Source: Agromyces humatus (GTDB taxonomy: Bacteria; Actinomycetota; Actinomycetes; Actinomycetales; Microbacteriaceae). Taken from it: a stretch of DNA of 64,000 bases. A program made the translations under genes and the position numbers. Under the pieces are notes generated by a model, which was not told the DNA's origin, searched no databases, and saw only the letters and a program-made list of their open reading frames with translations. The stretch spans positions 124,001-188,000 of the forward strand of contig NZ_JAJQPD010000005.1 of assembly GCF_021228295.1 (NCBI RefSeq), written 5' to 3'. Below are positions 1 to 8,482 of this stretch, piece by piece (positions within the stretch are counted from its first letter, which is position 1; the number at the start of each line of letters is the position of its first letter).

Positions 1-213
1 AACTGGGCGGCGATCGGGTCGTGGGCCGCCGGCGCGGTCGCGGTCTACGTCTGGACCTACGTGTGGCCGACGCCCATCGGCGCCACGATCCCCGCCTTCG
101 CGCTCACGTTCGCGCTCTACCTGCTGCTCGCGTGGCGCGAACGATCGAAGCACCTGCAGCTCGAGAGCCGACACCTCACGGATGTCGCAGCGGAGCCCGC
201 TCCGAATGCGTGA
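1..213 (+). CDS. C-terminal end of a polytopic membrane transporter (partial)
   Basis: Only the last 70 codons lie in the window. The frame is open from base 1 and ends at TGA 211-213. The translation has two hydrophobic stretches (about residues 3-24 and 28-48) split by a WPTPIGA turn, then a charged cytoplasmic tail ending in AAEPAPNA. This looks like the last two membrane helices of a secondary transporter such as an NCS1 or SSS permease, but the family cannot be fixed from the tail. The cyclase gene starts inside it (8-base overlap), so the two are probably co-transcribed and the transporter may carry the substrate or product of that enzyme. Confidence 0.7.
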   Translation, partial: NWAAIGSWAAGAVAVYVWTYVWPTPIGATIPAFALTFALYLLLAWRERSKHLQLESRHLTDVAAEPAPNA

Positions 214-844
214 CCTCAGTCATCCGATCGCCGACGGCATGCAGGTGTACCCGGGCGACCCAGCGGTGCACATCGAATCTGCGCTCGAGTTCGAGCGCGA
301 CGGCGCGGCAGTGACGCGGCTCGAGCTCGGTTCGCACACCGGCACCCACGTCGACGCGCCCGCGCACACCGTGGCGGGCGGTCGCACGATGCAGCAGGTG
401 TCACTCGACGAACTCGTCGGCGAGGCCCTCGTGCTGCACGTCGTGGGACTCGGCGACGGAGCTCGCTACGGGCTCGTCGAGCTCGAGGCCGAGGGACCGC
501 TGCCCGAGCGGGTGCCGCAGATCGTCGTGATCGACACGGGCTGGGCGAAGCACTTCGGCACCTCCCGGGCCTTGCGGCATCCGGCCCTCGAGGCCGAGGC
601 CGCGCGCGAGCTCATGCGCCGCGGCATGCGAGTGCTCGGCGTCGACACGCTGAGCCCCGACCCGACCGCGGCCGAGGGAACGACGGAGTTCTCGGTGCAC
701 GCCGTGGTGCTCGGCGGCGACGGCCTCATCGTCGAGAACCTCACCGGCCTCGACGGGCTGCCTGCACGCGCGAGCGTCGGGATCTTCCCGCTGCGGCTCG
801 GCGACGACGGCGCGCCGGTGCGGGCGGTCGCCTTCGACGACTGA
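206..844 (+). CDS. Cyclase family protein (kynurenine formamidase-like metal hydrolase)
   Basis: 212 residues. The family signature HxGTHxDxPxH appears as SHTGTHVDAPAH near residue 50; these His and Asp residues bind the metal in the cyclase/KynB fold (PF04199). The N-terminal DLSHPIADGMQVYPGDP is also typical. The family hydrolyses N-formylkynurenine, isatin or related amides and lactones, so the substrate stays open; kynB is not assigned because no other tryptophan-catabolism gene is visible. ATG 206 is chosen because it overlaps the upstream stop and has a short CGGAG before it; an in-frame ATG at 182 is the alternative. Confidence 0.85.
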   Translation: MRDLSHPIADGMQVYPGDPAVHIESALEFERDGAAVTRLELGSHTGTHVDAPAHTVAGGRTMQQVSLDELVGEALVLHVVGLGDGARYGLVELEAEGPLPERVPQIVVIDTGWAKHFGTSRALRHPALEAEAARELMRRGMRVLGVDTLSPDPTAAEGTTEFSVHAVVLGGDGLIVENLTGLDGLPARASVGIFPLRLGDDGAPVRAVAFDD

Positions 845-914
845 TGATTCACAGCGACCGGCACTAGGGTTGCGGCACAGGGCCGCCCAGGCTCTCGATC
901 AGAGGACGTCACCC

Positions 915-1052
915 GTGTCAGACAAGTCACCGAAGAAGTCGTCCAGCAAGACCGCAGCCTCGAAGACGCTCAAGGAGAAGCGAGCCGACAAGAAGGCGAA
1001 GGTCGCGGGCCGCGTCGGCAACGACGTGAGCGACGCCACGCACCGCAAGTAG
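915..1052 (+). CDS. Small lysine-rich basic protein, unknown function
   Basis: A 45-codon ORF with GTG start at 915 and an AGAGGA ribosome binding site eight bases upstream. The product is soluble, with no hydrophobic segment: it opens MSDKSPKKSSSKTAASK, continues with a KEKRADKKAKV charged run and ends NDVSDATHRK. Composition suggests a disordered nucleic-acid- or ribosome-associated peptide. Short Lys/Ala-rich proteins of this kind are common but uncharacterised in actinobacteria. It is followed by a strong hairpin (1082-1121), which supports it being a real, separately terminated gene. Confidence 0.7.
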   Translation: MSDKSPKKSSSKTAASKTLKEKRADKKAKVAGRVGNDVSDATHRK

Positions 1053-1081
1053 CAGGCGCCCTGCGCACTGCTGCGCAGGCT

Positions 1082-1121
1082 CGAACGGATGCCGCGAGCT
1101 GTCGCTCGCGGCATCCGTTCG
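1082..1121. terminator. Perfect 18-bp hairpin between convergent genes
   Basis: Bases 1082-1099 are the exact reverse complement of 1104-1121, with a 4-base TGTC loop. It lies between the lysine-rich ORF (+) and the epoxide hydrolase (-), both ending here, so it can act as a bidirectional terminator. It carries the CGGATGCCGCG / CGCGGCATCCG word also found in hairpins at 9732-9762 and 32804-32835. There is no long T run, only GTTTCG after the stem, as expected for U-tract-poor actinobacterial terminators. Confidence 0.75.
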
Positions 1122-1139
1122 CGTTTCGCCCGGCGGCGA

Positions 1140-2285
1140 TCAGCCGCGCAGTCCGGCGAAGAACGCGCGGATGTCGCCCACCACGGCGTCGGGCACCTCG
1201 AGCGCGGCGTAGTGTCCGCCCTCATCGAAGCGGTTCCAGTGCACGATGTTCGAGTTGTCGCGCTCGGCGAAGACCCGGATGGTCTGGAAGTCGTCCTTGA
1301 AGACCGCGACCCCGGTGGGCGAGGCGTTCACCTGCGGCTCGGCCTCGACGCGGGCGTTCTCGAGGTAGCTGCGGCTCATGCCGGCCGCCGCGTTCGCGAA
1401 CCAGTTCACCGTGACCTCGGTGAGGATCCGCTCGAGCGGCACGAGCGCGGTGCCGTTGCCGAACGAGTTGAACAGCTCGCTGTAGGCGAGCAGGGCGACC
1501 GGCGAGTCGCTGAGGCCGACCGCCACGGTCTGCGGCCGGGAGGCGTTCATCGTGTTGTAGCCGCCGACCGACTGGAACCACTGCATGTGCTCGAGCCCCG
1601 CGTAGTCCTGCGGCTCGAGGCGCTCGAACTCGCTCGGGTCGCCCGACGGGAACGAGAACAGCTGCAGCACGTGCAGACCGAGGAAGCCCTCGGGGCGCTG
1701 CAGTCCGAGCTCGCGGGCGACGAGCGCGCCGTTGTCGGAGCCGTGGATGCCGTACTCCGAGTACCCGAGACGGTGCATGAGCTCGTCGTAGGCGCGAGCG
1801 ACCCGGTCCATCGTCCACCCCGCGTCGGTGACCGGGTTCGAGAAGCCGTAGCCCGGGGCATCCGGCACGACGACATCGAAGGCGTCTTCAGCCCGGCCGC
1901 CGTAGGCGACCGGGTCGGTGAGCGGGCCGATCATGTCGAGGTAGTCGACGGATGACCCGGGGTAGGTGTGCGCGAGGATCAGCGGCGTGGCGTCGGGGTG
2001 GGGCGAGCGCACGTGGATGAAGTGGATCGGCTGCCCGTCGATCTCGGTGATGAAGTGCGGGAACGCGTTGATGCGGGCCTCCTCGGCCCGCCAGTCGTAC
2101 GTCGTGCGCCACTGCTCGACCGCGTCGCGGAGGTAGGCGTTCGGGGTGCCGTACGACCAGTCGTCGCCGGGCGCTGGCTGGGGCAGCCGGGTGCGGGCCA
2201 GCCGCTCCATGAGGTCGTCGAGCTCGGCTCGGGCGACCTCGACGCGGAAGGGGCGGATGTCGGTGGTTGCGATGGTGTTCGTCAT
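1140..2285 (-). CDS. Epoxide hydrolase family protein (EHN domain, alpha/beta hydrolase)
   Basis: 381 residues. The N-terminal IRPFRVEVARAELDDLMERL and the WSYGTP and LRDAVEQWR patterns match the EHN domain of microsomal-type epoxide hydrolases. The catalytic domain has HTYPGS as the oxyanion-hole HGxP-like loop, the nucleophile Asp in GIHGSDNGA (GGDWG in classic members) and the catalytic His in EGGHYAALE. These enzymes open epoxides to diols, but family members have diverse substrates. Start ATG 2285 has GGAGAC directly upstream. The gene is divergent from a WYL regulator with only 62 bases between, suggesting local control. Confidence 0.87.
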   Translation of the reverse strand: MTNTIATTDIRPFRVEVARAELDDLMERLARTRLPQPAPGDDWSYGTPNAYLRDAVEQWRTTYDWRAEEARINAFPHFITEIDGQPIHFIHVRSPHPDATPLILAHTYPGSSVDYLDMIGPLTDPVAYGGRAEDAFDVVVPDAPGYGFSNPVTDAGWTMDRVARAYDELMHRLGYSEYGIHGSDNGALVARELGLQRPEGFLGLHVLQLFSFPSGDPSEFERLEPQDYAGLEHMQWFQSVGGYNTMNASRPQTVAVGLSDSPVALLAYSELFNSFGNGTALVPLERILTEVTVNWFANAAAGMSRSYLENARVEAEPQVNASPTGVAVFKDDFQTIRVFAERDNSNIVHWNRFDEGGHYAALEVPDAVVGDIRAFFAGLRG

Positions 2286-2347
2286 GTCTCCGACGGTACG
2301 GTGCAATCAGGCATGATCACTTCCTAATTGACGAGGAGAATCGGTCC

Positions 2348-3316
2348 ATGTCCGATACCGCCGCGAGGCTGCTCGCGCTCCTCTCCCTGCTCCAGTCGCG
2401 GCCCGATTGGACCGGCACCGAGCTGGCCGAGCGACTGGGGGTCACGACCCGCACGATCCGCAACGACGTCGACCGCCTGCGCCAGCTCGACTACCCGGTC
2501 GACGCCACGCGCGGTTCCGCCGGCGGCTACCGGTTGGGGGCGGGCGGCAAGCTCCCGCCGCTCCTGCTCGACGACGAGGAGGCGGTCGCCGTGGCGATCG
2601 GGCTCCGCGCCGCAACCGGCATCGCGGGCATCGAGGAATCGAGCGCCCGTGCCCTCGCGAAGCTCGAGCAGGTGCTTCCGTCGCGACTGCGACCGATGGT
2701 CGCCGCGATCGGCGAGGTCGTCGACCACGCCCCCGAGAACACGGGCACCGATGCCCCCGACCCCGAGGTCGACCCTGCCGTGCTCGCCGCGATCGCCTCG
2801 GCCATCCGCGACGTCGAGTGGTTCCGCTTCGTCGACCGGGGCACGCCGCGCCTCGTCGAGCCCTATCGACTGCTCGCATGGTCACGGCGCTGGTACCTCG
2901 TCGCGCGCGAGCCCGACTCGGGCGAGTGGGTCACGGTGCGCGCCGACTGGGTCGAACCCCGCATGCCGACTCGCCGCCGCTTCGCGCCGACCCCGCTGCC
3001 GGGCGGCGACTACACCGCCTTCGCGATGCGCTCCATCGCCGCGAGCGGGTGGAACGTCCATGCGCGCCTGCGCATCGACGCCGCCGCCCCCGCCGTACTC
3101 GATCGCATCAACCCGGCGGTCGGGGTCGTCGAATCGGTCGACGAGCGCACGTCGGTGCTCGTGACCGGCGCCGACAGCCTCGACACGATCGCCGCGTACA
3201 TCGGAATGCTCAACATGGACTTCACGGTCGAGTCACCGCCGGAACTCGTTCCGCTGCTGCGGACCCTGTCTGAACGGTATGCTCGCGCCGCCGACGGTGG
3301 GAGGCTTGAGCCATGA
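2348..3316 (+). CDS. YafY-type HTH/WYL-domain transcriptional regulator
   Basis: 322 residues. A winged HTH_11 domain lies at residues 1-60 (RLLALLSLLQSRPDWTGTEL then TTRTIRNDVDRL), followed by a WYL-type domain with PYRLLAWSRRWYLVARE around residues 175-195 and a C-terminal WCX-like part. WYL domains sense small ligands or nucleic acids and often repress neighbouring genes. GAGGAG at 2333-2338 is a good ribosome binding site for ATG 2348. It is divergent from the epoxide hydrolase and overlaps the SRPBCC gene by 4 bases (ATGA), so it probably controls one or both. Confidence 0.9.
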   Translation: MSDTAARLLALLSLLQSRPDWTGTELAERLGVTTRTIRNDVDRLRQLDYPVDATRGSAGGYRLGAGGKLPPLLLDDEEAVAVAIGLRAATGIAGIEESSARALAKLEQVLPSRLRPMVAAIGEVVDHAPENTGTDAPDPEVDPAVLAAIASAIRDVEWFRFVDRGTPRLVEPYRLLAWSRRWYLVAREPDSGEWVTVRADWVEPRMPTRRRFAPTPLPGGDYTAFAMRSIAASGWNVHARLRIDAAAPAVLDRINPAVGVVESVDERTSVLVTGADSLDTIAAYIGMLNMDFTVESPPELVPLLRTLSERYARAADGGRLEP

Positions 3317-3786
3317 CGACGATCGAACGCCACGTCGACATCGCGGCCTCGCCAGAGGACGTGTTCGACCTCGTCTGCGACCTGCACCACTACGGCCGCT
3401 GGCTGCCGTCCGCCGGCGACTACGAGGGCACGAGCGAGATCTCGCCGCCGCCCGTCGCGGTCGGCACCACCTACGTCGAGCACAGCCGCACCGGCGTGCG
3501 GCACGGCCTCGTGATCGCCCTCGCCCGGCCCGACGTGGTCGCCTTCCGGCAGCCGATGGCCCTCCGTCCCCGCAGTCTCGGCAGGATCGAAAGCACCGTG
3601 AGCATGTCGTTCGCCCCGACCGCCGGCGGGGTGCGCGTCACACGCACGGTCGATCTGGGCCTGCCGCGGCGACTCGCGCTCCTGCGCTCGTTCGTCGTCG
3701 GGCGCTACACCCGCGAGAGCGAACGGATGCTGGCGGCCTTGAAGGCGTACGCGGAGCAACCCCGCGCGGCCCGGACATCCGCCTGA
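3313..3786 (+). CDS. SRPBCC family protein (polyketide cyclase / START-like)
   Basis: 157 residues. It opens with the typical Bet v1-like pattern TTIERHVDIAASPEDVFDLVCD and keeps the alternating strands of the helix-grip fold (GRIESTVSMSFAPTAGGVRV, then a long C-terminal helix). SRPBCC proteins bind hydrophobic ligands in a deep cavity; no catalytic residue can be assigned. ATG 3313 overlaps the stop of the WYL regulator, so translation is coupled. The stop codon is followed at once by a GACNNN hexanucleotide repeat. Confidence 0.85.
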   Translation: MTTIERHVDIAASPEDVFDLVCDLHHYGRWLPSAGDYEGTSEISPPPVAVGTTYVEHSRTGVRHGLVIALARPDVVAFRQPMALRPRSLGRIESTVSMSFAPTAGGVRVTRTVDLGLPRRLALLRSFVVGRYTRESERMLAALKAYAEQPRAARTSA

Positions 3787-3844
3787 CGCCGACGCCGACG
3801 CCGACGGCGACGCGGACACCGACATCGACGGCGACGCGGATGCC
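3785..3844. repeat. Ten-unit GACNNN hexanucleotide repeat
   Basis: Ten consecutive six-base units beginning GAC (the last begins GAT), mostly GACGCC, GACGGC or GACGCG, start inside the stop codon of the SRPBCC gene and end at the 3' end of the convergent 178-aa gene. On the + strand one frame would read Asp-X repeats, but it has no start and is out of frame with the SRPBCC gene. It looks like simple-sequence expansion in a non-coding gap. Confidence 0.8.
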
Positions 3845-3847
3845 CGC

Positions 3848-4384
3848 TCAGCCCGCGCCTGGCAGCCCGACTCGGTCGGGAATCGCACCCCTGACCTTCG
3901 GCAGCCATGCGTCGACTTCGGGCCAGGCACGCGCGGTCGGCAGGTGCCGCAAGAGCCCGGCGAGCGAGTCGTCGGCCGCGGGCCACGGGATGACCCGGCT
4001 CGGCGACGCGCTCGAGAGCACCCCGAGCCACCAGTGCTTCCAGGTGACGGGCAGCGACTCGGGGTGGATCACGACGTAGTAGTCGGGCACGCTGAAGTCG
4101 TGCCGCACGGCGGCGTCGAGCGCACGCTCGATCTCGAGTTCGAGCACGCCGTACGTCGACTGGTCGTCGAAGAACTCGACCCACGCGGCCGCGACGTGCG
4201 CGAGCGGATCGTGGTCGTGCACGACGTAGGGCGCGGCGGCGGTGGCCGACCAGCGTGCGACCTCGGCGTCGGTCGCGTCGTGCAGCGATGCGGCCTGCAC
4301 GTTGGCGAACCGCTCGAGCGCATGGATGGCATTCGTCGCCTCGTCTCCGACGACGACCAGGGTGGTGCTGGCCGGGGCCTCCAT
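3848..4384 (-). CDS. Conserved hypothetical protein (178 aa)
   Basis: A soluble 178-residue protein I do not recognise. It begins MEAPASTTLVVVGDEATNAI, has a central PYVVHDHDPLAHVAAAWVEF stretch, and contains DYYVVIHPESLPVTWKHWW. The aromatic-rich second half and lack of signal peptide or membrane helix suggest a cytoplasmic protein. The start at 4384 is supported by TAGACT (4391-4396) exactly six bases upstream, the leaderless pattern seen elsewhere here. It is convergent with the SRPBCC gene. No function is proposed. Confidence 0.7.
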   Translation of the reverse strand: MEAPASTTLVVVGDEATNAIHALERFANVQAASLHDATDAEVARWSATAAAPYVVHDHDPLAHVAAAWVEFFDDQSTYGVLELEIERALDAAVRHDFSVPDYYVVIHPESLPVTWKHWWLGVLSSASPSRVIPWPAADDSLAGLLRHLPTARAWPEVDAWLPKVRGAIPDRVGLPGAG

Positions 4385-4396
4385 TTCCGCAGTCTA
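4385..4396 (-). promoter_or_regulatory. -10 hexamer of a probable leaderless promoter
   Basis: On the minus strand TAGACT (4396-4391) is followed by GCGGAA and then ATG 4384. The six-base spacing puts the transcription start at the A of the start codon, and there is no purine-rich ribosome binding site. Confidence 0.5.
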
Positions 4397-4537
4397 CGTC
4401 CGCGGTGAGCGCCGAGGTCCGCAACCCGCCGAACCGTGACCCGGTCGTGTCATGCGGCGCGGACTCGGCCGAAAGTACGAGGAGGTTCGAGCCGGGCGGC
4501 CGATGTCGCGCACGGTGCGAGTCGCGAGCATCGAGAC

Positions 4538-5275
4538 ATGACCGAATCATCCGCCGCCCGCGTGTCGGCACCCATCGGCGGGGTGCCGAACCGCCGCGTC
4601 TCGAAGCCGCGCGCGCAATGGCCCGCTCCGACCGGACTCATCCTGCTCAGCCTCGTGCCGATCGCCGCGGGCGCGTTCCGCCTGACCGAGCTGACGAGCG
4701 GCGGCGAGGTGACCGCCGCCAACGCGCGGTTCTTCGACTCGCCGGTCCCCGTCGTCGTGCACATCGTGGCTTCGAGCGTGTTCCTCGTGCTCGGGGCGCT
4801 GCAGTTCGCGCCGTCGCTGCGTCGGCGTCGCTGGCACCGGTACGCGGGACGCATCGCCGCCCCAGCGGGGCTGCTCTCGGCGCTCTCGGCGCTGTGGATG
4901 ACGCTGTTCTACGACATGCCTGCGGGAGGCGGCGTCGCGCTCTTCGTGATGCGGCTCGTGTTCGGCACCGTGATGGCGGCGGCCATCGTGTTCGCCTTCA
5001 TCGCGATCCGCCGAGGCGATGTGGCCACGCACAGCGCGTGGATGACACGCGCGTACGCGATCGGCCTCGGCGCCGGAACCCAGGTGTTCACCTTCCTGCC
5101 GTGGACCCTCGTGTTCGGAACGCCCGACGAGACGATGCATGCCGTGCTCATGGGTGCGGGCTGGGTGATCAACCTCGCCGTCGCCGAGGTCGTGATCCGC
5201 CGCCGGGCGGCACGATCGCGCCGCCCGGCGCGTCCCTCGGCCCGATCCGGTGCTGCGAATGCCGCTCTATCATGA
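4538..5275 (+). CDS. DUF2306 multi-pass membrane protein
   Basis: 245 residues with about six hydrophobic helices (first at APTGLILLSLVPIAAGAFRL). The pattern of helices with RRRRWHRYAGRIAAP and HSAWMTRAYAIGLGAGTQ resembles the DUF2306 (COG5395) family of predicted membrane proteins, where conserved His residues in HRYxGR and HxxWMxRxYA may bind haem or metal. Its role is unknown. It sits immediately upstream of, and nearly touching, a histidine kinase/response regulator pair, so it may belong to that operon. Confidence 0.8.
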   Translation: MTESSAARVSAPIGGVPNRRVSKPRAQWPAPTGLILLSLVPIAAGAFRLTELTSGGEVTAANARFFDSPVPVVVHIVASSVFLVLGALQFAPSLRRRRWHRYAGRIAAPAGLLSALSALWMTLFYDMPAGGGVALFVMRLVFGTVMAAAIVFAFIAIRRGDVATHSAWMTRAYAIGLGAGTQVFTFLPWTLVFGTPDETMHAVLMGAGWVINLAVAEVVIRRRAARSRRPARPSARSGAANAALS

Positions 5276-5279
5276 GGGC

Positions 5280-6413
5280 ATGACGCGCCTGCTCCGCTCG
5301 CTGTGGGATGCGCCGGCGGCGTCGCCGCCACCACCGCGGCGGATCTGGCGCGACTGGGTGCTGGTCGCGGCGATTCCACTGGTGGCGCTGTTTGAAGCGA
5401 CGGTGCGAACGGATGTCCCGTGGCGATGGCTCTGGGCGGCCGTGCTGATCGGGCTCGTGCCGACGCTGCTGTGGCGGCGCACGCGCCCGCTCGCGATGCT
5501 CGCGATCGCGTTCGCCGTCGGCTGGGTGTGCTCCGCCGCGACCGCGGGCGATCCGCCGTTCATCACGACCGCGTACTTCCTGATCCTCGTGTACGCGACG
5601 TTCCGCTGGGGCGATGGTCGCGCATGGCTCGGCGGCGCGGCGATCCTGGTGGGGTCGTCGGCGGTGTCGTTCATGCTCGGATCGACGTCGCTCGGCGATG
5701 CCATCGGCGGGCTGGGCGTGCTCGTCGCGACCGTCGCCCTGGGGGTGGCGTTCCGCTGGCGCGCGGGCGCGCGTGCCCGCGAGCTCGATCGGGCGAAGCT
5801 CGTCGAGCGCGAGCAGCTCGCGCGCGACCTGCACGACACCGTGGCGCATCACGTCTCGGCGATCGCGATCCAGGCGCAGGCGGGAACCGCCGTCGCGGCG
5901 ACGAACCCCGATGCCGCCGCCGCCGCCCTGCGCACGATCGAGACCGAGGCCTCACGCACGCTCGCCGAGATGCGCTCGATCGTGCGCGTGCTGCGCAACG
6001 ACGCCGCCGCGGAACGCACGCCGGGCCCGGGCATCGCCGACCTGCGCGCGCTCGCTCGAGCCGAGCAGCCGGGCGCTCCCATCGTCGACGTGCAGCTCAG
6101 GGGCGACGTCGAGGCCGTGCCGCCGACCATCGCCGCGGCGGTCTACCGCCTCGCGCAGGAGGGCGTGACGAACGCGCGACGGCACGCGCGCAACGCCACC
6201 CGGGTCGACGTGCGCCTCGAGGTCGACGACACCGGCATCACCCTCGACGTGCACGATGACGGCGAGCCCGCGGCGTCCGCGACGCCGGGCTTCGGCATCA
6301 CCGGCATGCGTGAACGCGCGACGCTGCTCGGCGGCTCCTTCCGGGCCGGCCCGGCCGCGGGCGGCGGCTGGTCGGTCTCGGCCGTCATCCCGCGCACCGG
6401 GTGGTCGACGTGA
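5280..6413 (+). CDS. DesK/NarX-type sensor histidine kinase
   Basis: 377 residues. An N-terminal block of four to five membrane helices (about residues 20-150) leads into a HisKA_3 dimerisation domain with the phospho-acceptor His in EQLARDLHDTVAHHVSAI (about residue 190). The HATPase domain has its N box in YRLAQEGVTNARRHARNA and G box in TPGFGITGMRERATLLGG. It autophosphorylates on His and passes phosphate to the regulator encoded next; the stimulus is unknown. ATG 5280 is the usual-looking start, but in-frame GTG 5250 and ATG 5259 are possible. It overlaps the regulator gene by 4 bases. Confidence 0.92.
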   Translation: MTRLLRSLWDAPAASPPPPRRIWRDWVLVAAIPLVALFEATVRTDVPWRWLWAAVLIGLVPTLLWRRTRPLAMLAIAFAVGWVCSAATAGDPPFITTAYFLILVYATFRWGDGRAWLGGAAILVGSSAVSFMLGSTSLGDAIGGLGVLVATVALGVAFRWRAGARARELDRAKLVEREQLARDLHDTVAHHVSAIAIQAQAGTAVAATNPDAAAAALRTIETEASRTLAEMRSIVRVLRNDAAAERTPGPGIADLRALARAEQPGAPIVDVQLRGDVEAVPPTIAAAVYRLAQEGVTNARRHARNATRVDVRLEVDDTGITLDVHDDGEPAASATPGFGITGMRERATLLGGSFRAGPAAGGGWSVSAVIPRTGWST

Positions 6414-7084
6414 CCGTGCGCGTGGTCGTCGCCGACGACCAGGAGCTCGTGCGCGCGGGCCTGCGCATGATCCTGAACGCGCAGCCCGACATCGAGGTGG
6501 TCGGCGAGGCCGCCGACGGAGCCGAGGCGGTCGCCCTCGCCCACCGGTTGCGGCCCGACGTCTGCCTGCTCGACATCCGCATGCCCGTGCTCGACGGCAT
6601 CGAGGCCACGCGCGAGCTCGCCGGGCCGGAGGTCGCCGATCCGATCCCCGTGGTCGTGATCACGACGTTCGACCTCGACGAATACGTCTACGCGGCGCTG
6701 CGCGCCGGTGCGCGCGGATTCCTGCTGAAGGACGCGGGCCCGGCGATGCTCGCCGAGGCGGTGCACGCGGCCGCGCGCGGCGACGCGCTCATCGCCCCGA
6801 GCATCACGGTGCGCCTGCTCGAGACCTTCGCGGGGTCGGCGCAGGCAGCGCCGGCAGCGAGTCCTGCAGAACCGCTCACCGAACGCGAGCAGGAGGTGCT
6901 CGCCGAGGTGGCGCGGGGGCTCGGCAACGGCGAGATCGCCGCCGAACTGCACATCTCGCTCAGCACGGTGAAGACGCACGTCGCGAGCATCATGACCAAG
7001 ATCGGCGCCCGCAACCGGGTCGAACTGGCGATCTGGGCACTCGGCCGGGGCGGCACCGGGTCGAAGGTTCGGCGCTCGAATTGA
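6410..7084 (+). CDS. NarL/LuxR-family response regulator
   Basis: 224 residues. The receiver domain has the acidic pair in VVADDQ, the phospho-acceptor Asp55 in CLLDIRMPVLDG, the switch Thr in VVITTFD and Lys in FLLKDAG. The C-terminal LuxR HTH runs from LTEREQEVLAEVARGLGNGE to HISLSTVKTHVASIMTKIGA. It is the cognate partner of the kinase upstream. GTG 6410 is chosen because GTGA overlaps the kinase stop; a GTG at 6401 is possible. Targets are not evident, although the adjacent DUF2306 gene is a candidate. Confidence 0.93.
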   Translation: MTVRVVVADDQELVRAGLRMILNAQPDIEVVGEAADGAEAVALAHRLRPDVCLLDIRMPVLDGIEATRELAGPEVADPIPVVVITTFDLDEYVYAALRAGARGFLLKDAGPAMLAEAVHAAARGDALIAPSITVRLLETFAGSAQAAPAASPAEPLTEREQEVLAEVARGLGNGEIAAELHISLSTVKTHVASIMTKIGARNRVELAIWALGRGGTGSKVRRSN

Positions 7085-7144
7085 ACCCGAGAGCACCCTG
7101 TCAAGCCGACCACATCAGGCTCGGGCCTGCGTAGGCTGGAGCCG

Positions 7145-7852
7145 ATGAAGGTCGTCAGCTACAACCTGCGCAAGCACCGCGCGATCGATGAGCTCGCTGC
7201 GCTCGACGAGCGGTACTCCCCCGATGTCCTCTGCCTGCAAGAGGTCGAGACCACCGGGCTCGCCGAGCACGTCGGCCGGCTGCAGCTGGCGCACTCCACC
7301 ACGGGCAATCGGCTCGGGCTCGCCGTGTACTTCCGGCCCGACCGCTACGAGTTCGAGGTGGTGCAGAGCTTCGCCCTCAAGAAGTCGCTGCACGACCACC
7401 TGCTGCGCCCGGCCCACGAGCGCCTCGTCGGCGTGCGCCTGCGCGACCTCGCGGCCGATCGCGAGTTCGTCGTCGCCTCGTTCCACGCCGCCCCGCTCAC
7501 GGCGTTGAACTCGTTGCGCCGCCACCAGATACATGCGGCCCTCAATGAGCTGGCGCGCCTCGGACCGGGGCTGCCGATCCTCATGGTCGGCGACTACAAC
7601 TACCCCGTGTTCAAAGACAACCTGGCCGAGAAGGTGCGCGAGGCCGGTTACGAGCTCACCCTGAGCGACAGCCGCACCTACACGCGCTACAAGTACTTCC
7701 GCGGGCACTTCGACCTCGCGACCTCGGTCGGCTTCGACATCGAACGGGTCGAGACGCTTCCGCGGGGATCATCCGATCACCTGCCGATCCTCGTCGACGC
7801 CCGCTACGCCACCGCGACCGAGCAGGAGATCGAGCAGGCCATCGGCGCCTGA
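7145..7852 (+). CDS. Endonuclease/exonuclease/phosphatase family protein
   Basis: 235 residues with the order of motifs expected for the EEP (DNase I-like) fold: SYNLRKH near the N-terminus, CLQEVETT with the metal-binding Glu, the GDYNYP loop and the C-terminal SDHLPILV with the catalytic Asp-His. EEP enzymes are Mg-dependent phosphodiesterases acting on nucleic acids, phosphoinositides or sphingolipids; the substrate is undetermined. There is no signal peptide. TAGGCT at 7132-7137 is seven bases before ATG 7145, so the transcript may be leaderless, although GGAG at 7138-7141 could also serve. Confidence 0.86.
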   Translation: MKVVSYNLRKHRAIDELAALDERYSPDVLCLQEVETTGLAEHVGRLQLAHSTTGNRLGLAVYFRPDRYEFEVVQSFALKKSLHDHLLRPAHERLVGVRLRDLAADREFVVASFHAAPLTALNSLRRHQIHAALNELARLGPGLPILMVGDYNYPVFKDNLAEKVREAGYELTLSDSRTYTRYKYFRGHFDLATSVGFDIERVETLPRGSSDHLPILVDARYATATEQEIEQAIGA

Positions 7853-7873
7853 CCCCGACCGAAGGAGCACCCC

Positions 7874-8482
7874 ATGGGCAGCATCATCGCCGATCTGTTC
7901 GTCACCCTCGACGGCGTCTACCAAGCGCCCGGTGGTGCGCAGGAAGACACCGACGGCGGCTTCGAATTCGGCGGCTGGCAGGCGCCCTACCTCGACGACG
8001 AGACCGGCGAAGCACTCGACGCGGGCTTCGACGACTTCGACGCGCTGCTGCTCGGCCGCAAGACCTACGACATCTTCGCGGGCTACTGGCCGAAGCAGTC
8101 CGCCGACATGCCGATCGCCCGCAAGCTCAACGAGGTGCCGAAGTTCGTGGTCTCGCACGCGGCGTTCGAGCCGACGTGGCAGGGCACGACGGTACTGACG
8201 GATGTCGCGACCGAGGTCGCACCGCTGAAGGCACGGTTCGGCACGACGCGCGTGATCGGCAGCGGTCACCTCGTGCAGTCGCTGCTCGAGGTCGACCTCG
8301 TCGATCGCCTGAACCTGTACGTCTACCCGATCACGTTCGGCTCCGGCAAGAGCCTCTTCACCCGCGGCGTGCCTGCGGCGTTCACGCTCGCCGCGCCGCC
8401 CCGGGCGTTCCCGAAGGGCGCGATCCTGCTCTCGTACGACCGCGCGGGCGCGCCCGTCACGGGCATCGACATCGACGCGTAG
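7874..8482 (+). CDS. Dihydrofolate reductase family protein (RibD C-terminal domain)
   Basis: 202 residues. DLFVTLDGVYQAPGG at the N-terminus, LLLGRKTYDIFAGYWP, and VIGSGHLVQSLLE followed by VDRLNLYVYPITFGSGKSLF are typical of the RibD_C/YwjB branch of the DHFR fold. Such stand-alone proteins bind NADPH and are usually of unknown substrate rather than true folate reductases. It follows the EEP gene by 21 bases with an AAGGAG ribosome binding site, and is likely co-transcribed with it. Confidence 0.9.
   Translation: MGSIIADLFVTLDGVYQAPGGAQEDTDGGFEFGGWQAPYLDDETGEALDAGFDDFDALLLGRKTYDIFAGYWPKQSADMPIARKLNEVPKFVVSHAAFEPTWQGTTVLTDVATEVAPLKARFGTTRVIGSGHLVQSLLEVDLVDRLNLYVYPITFGSGKSLFTRGVPAAFTLAAPPRAFPKGAILLSYDRAGAPVTGIDIDA

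Noticed and set aside
206-844. Assignment as kynB of tryptophan catabolism
   Set aside because: The fold and metal motif fit many cyclase-family enzymes, and no kynurenine pathway gene is visible nearby.
3785-3844. Asp-X repeat peptide as a calcium-binding extension of the SRPBCC protein
   Set aside because: It lies after the stop codon and in a different frame; no start codon or ribosome binding site leads into it.
3848-4384. Possible named enzyme function for the 178-aa protein
   Set aside because: No catalytic or binding motif can be assigned from the sequence, so it is left as hypothetical.
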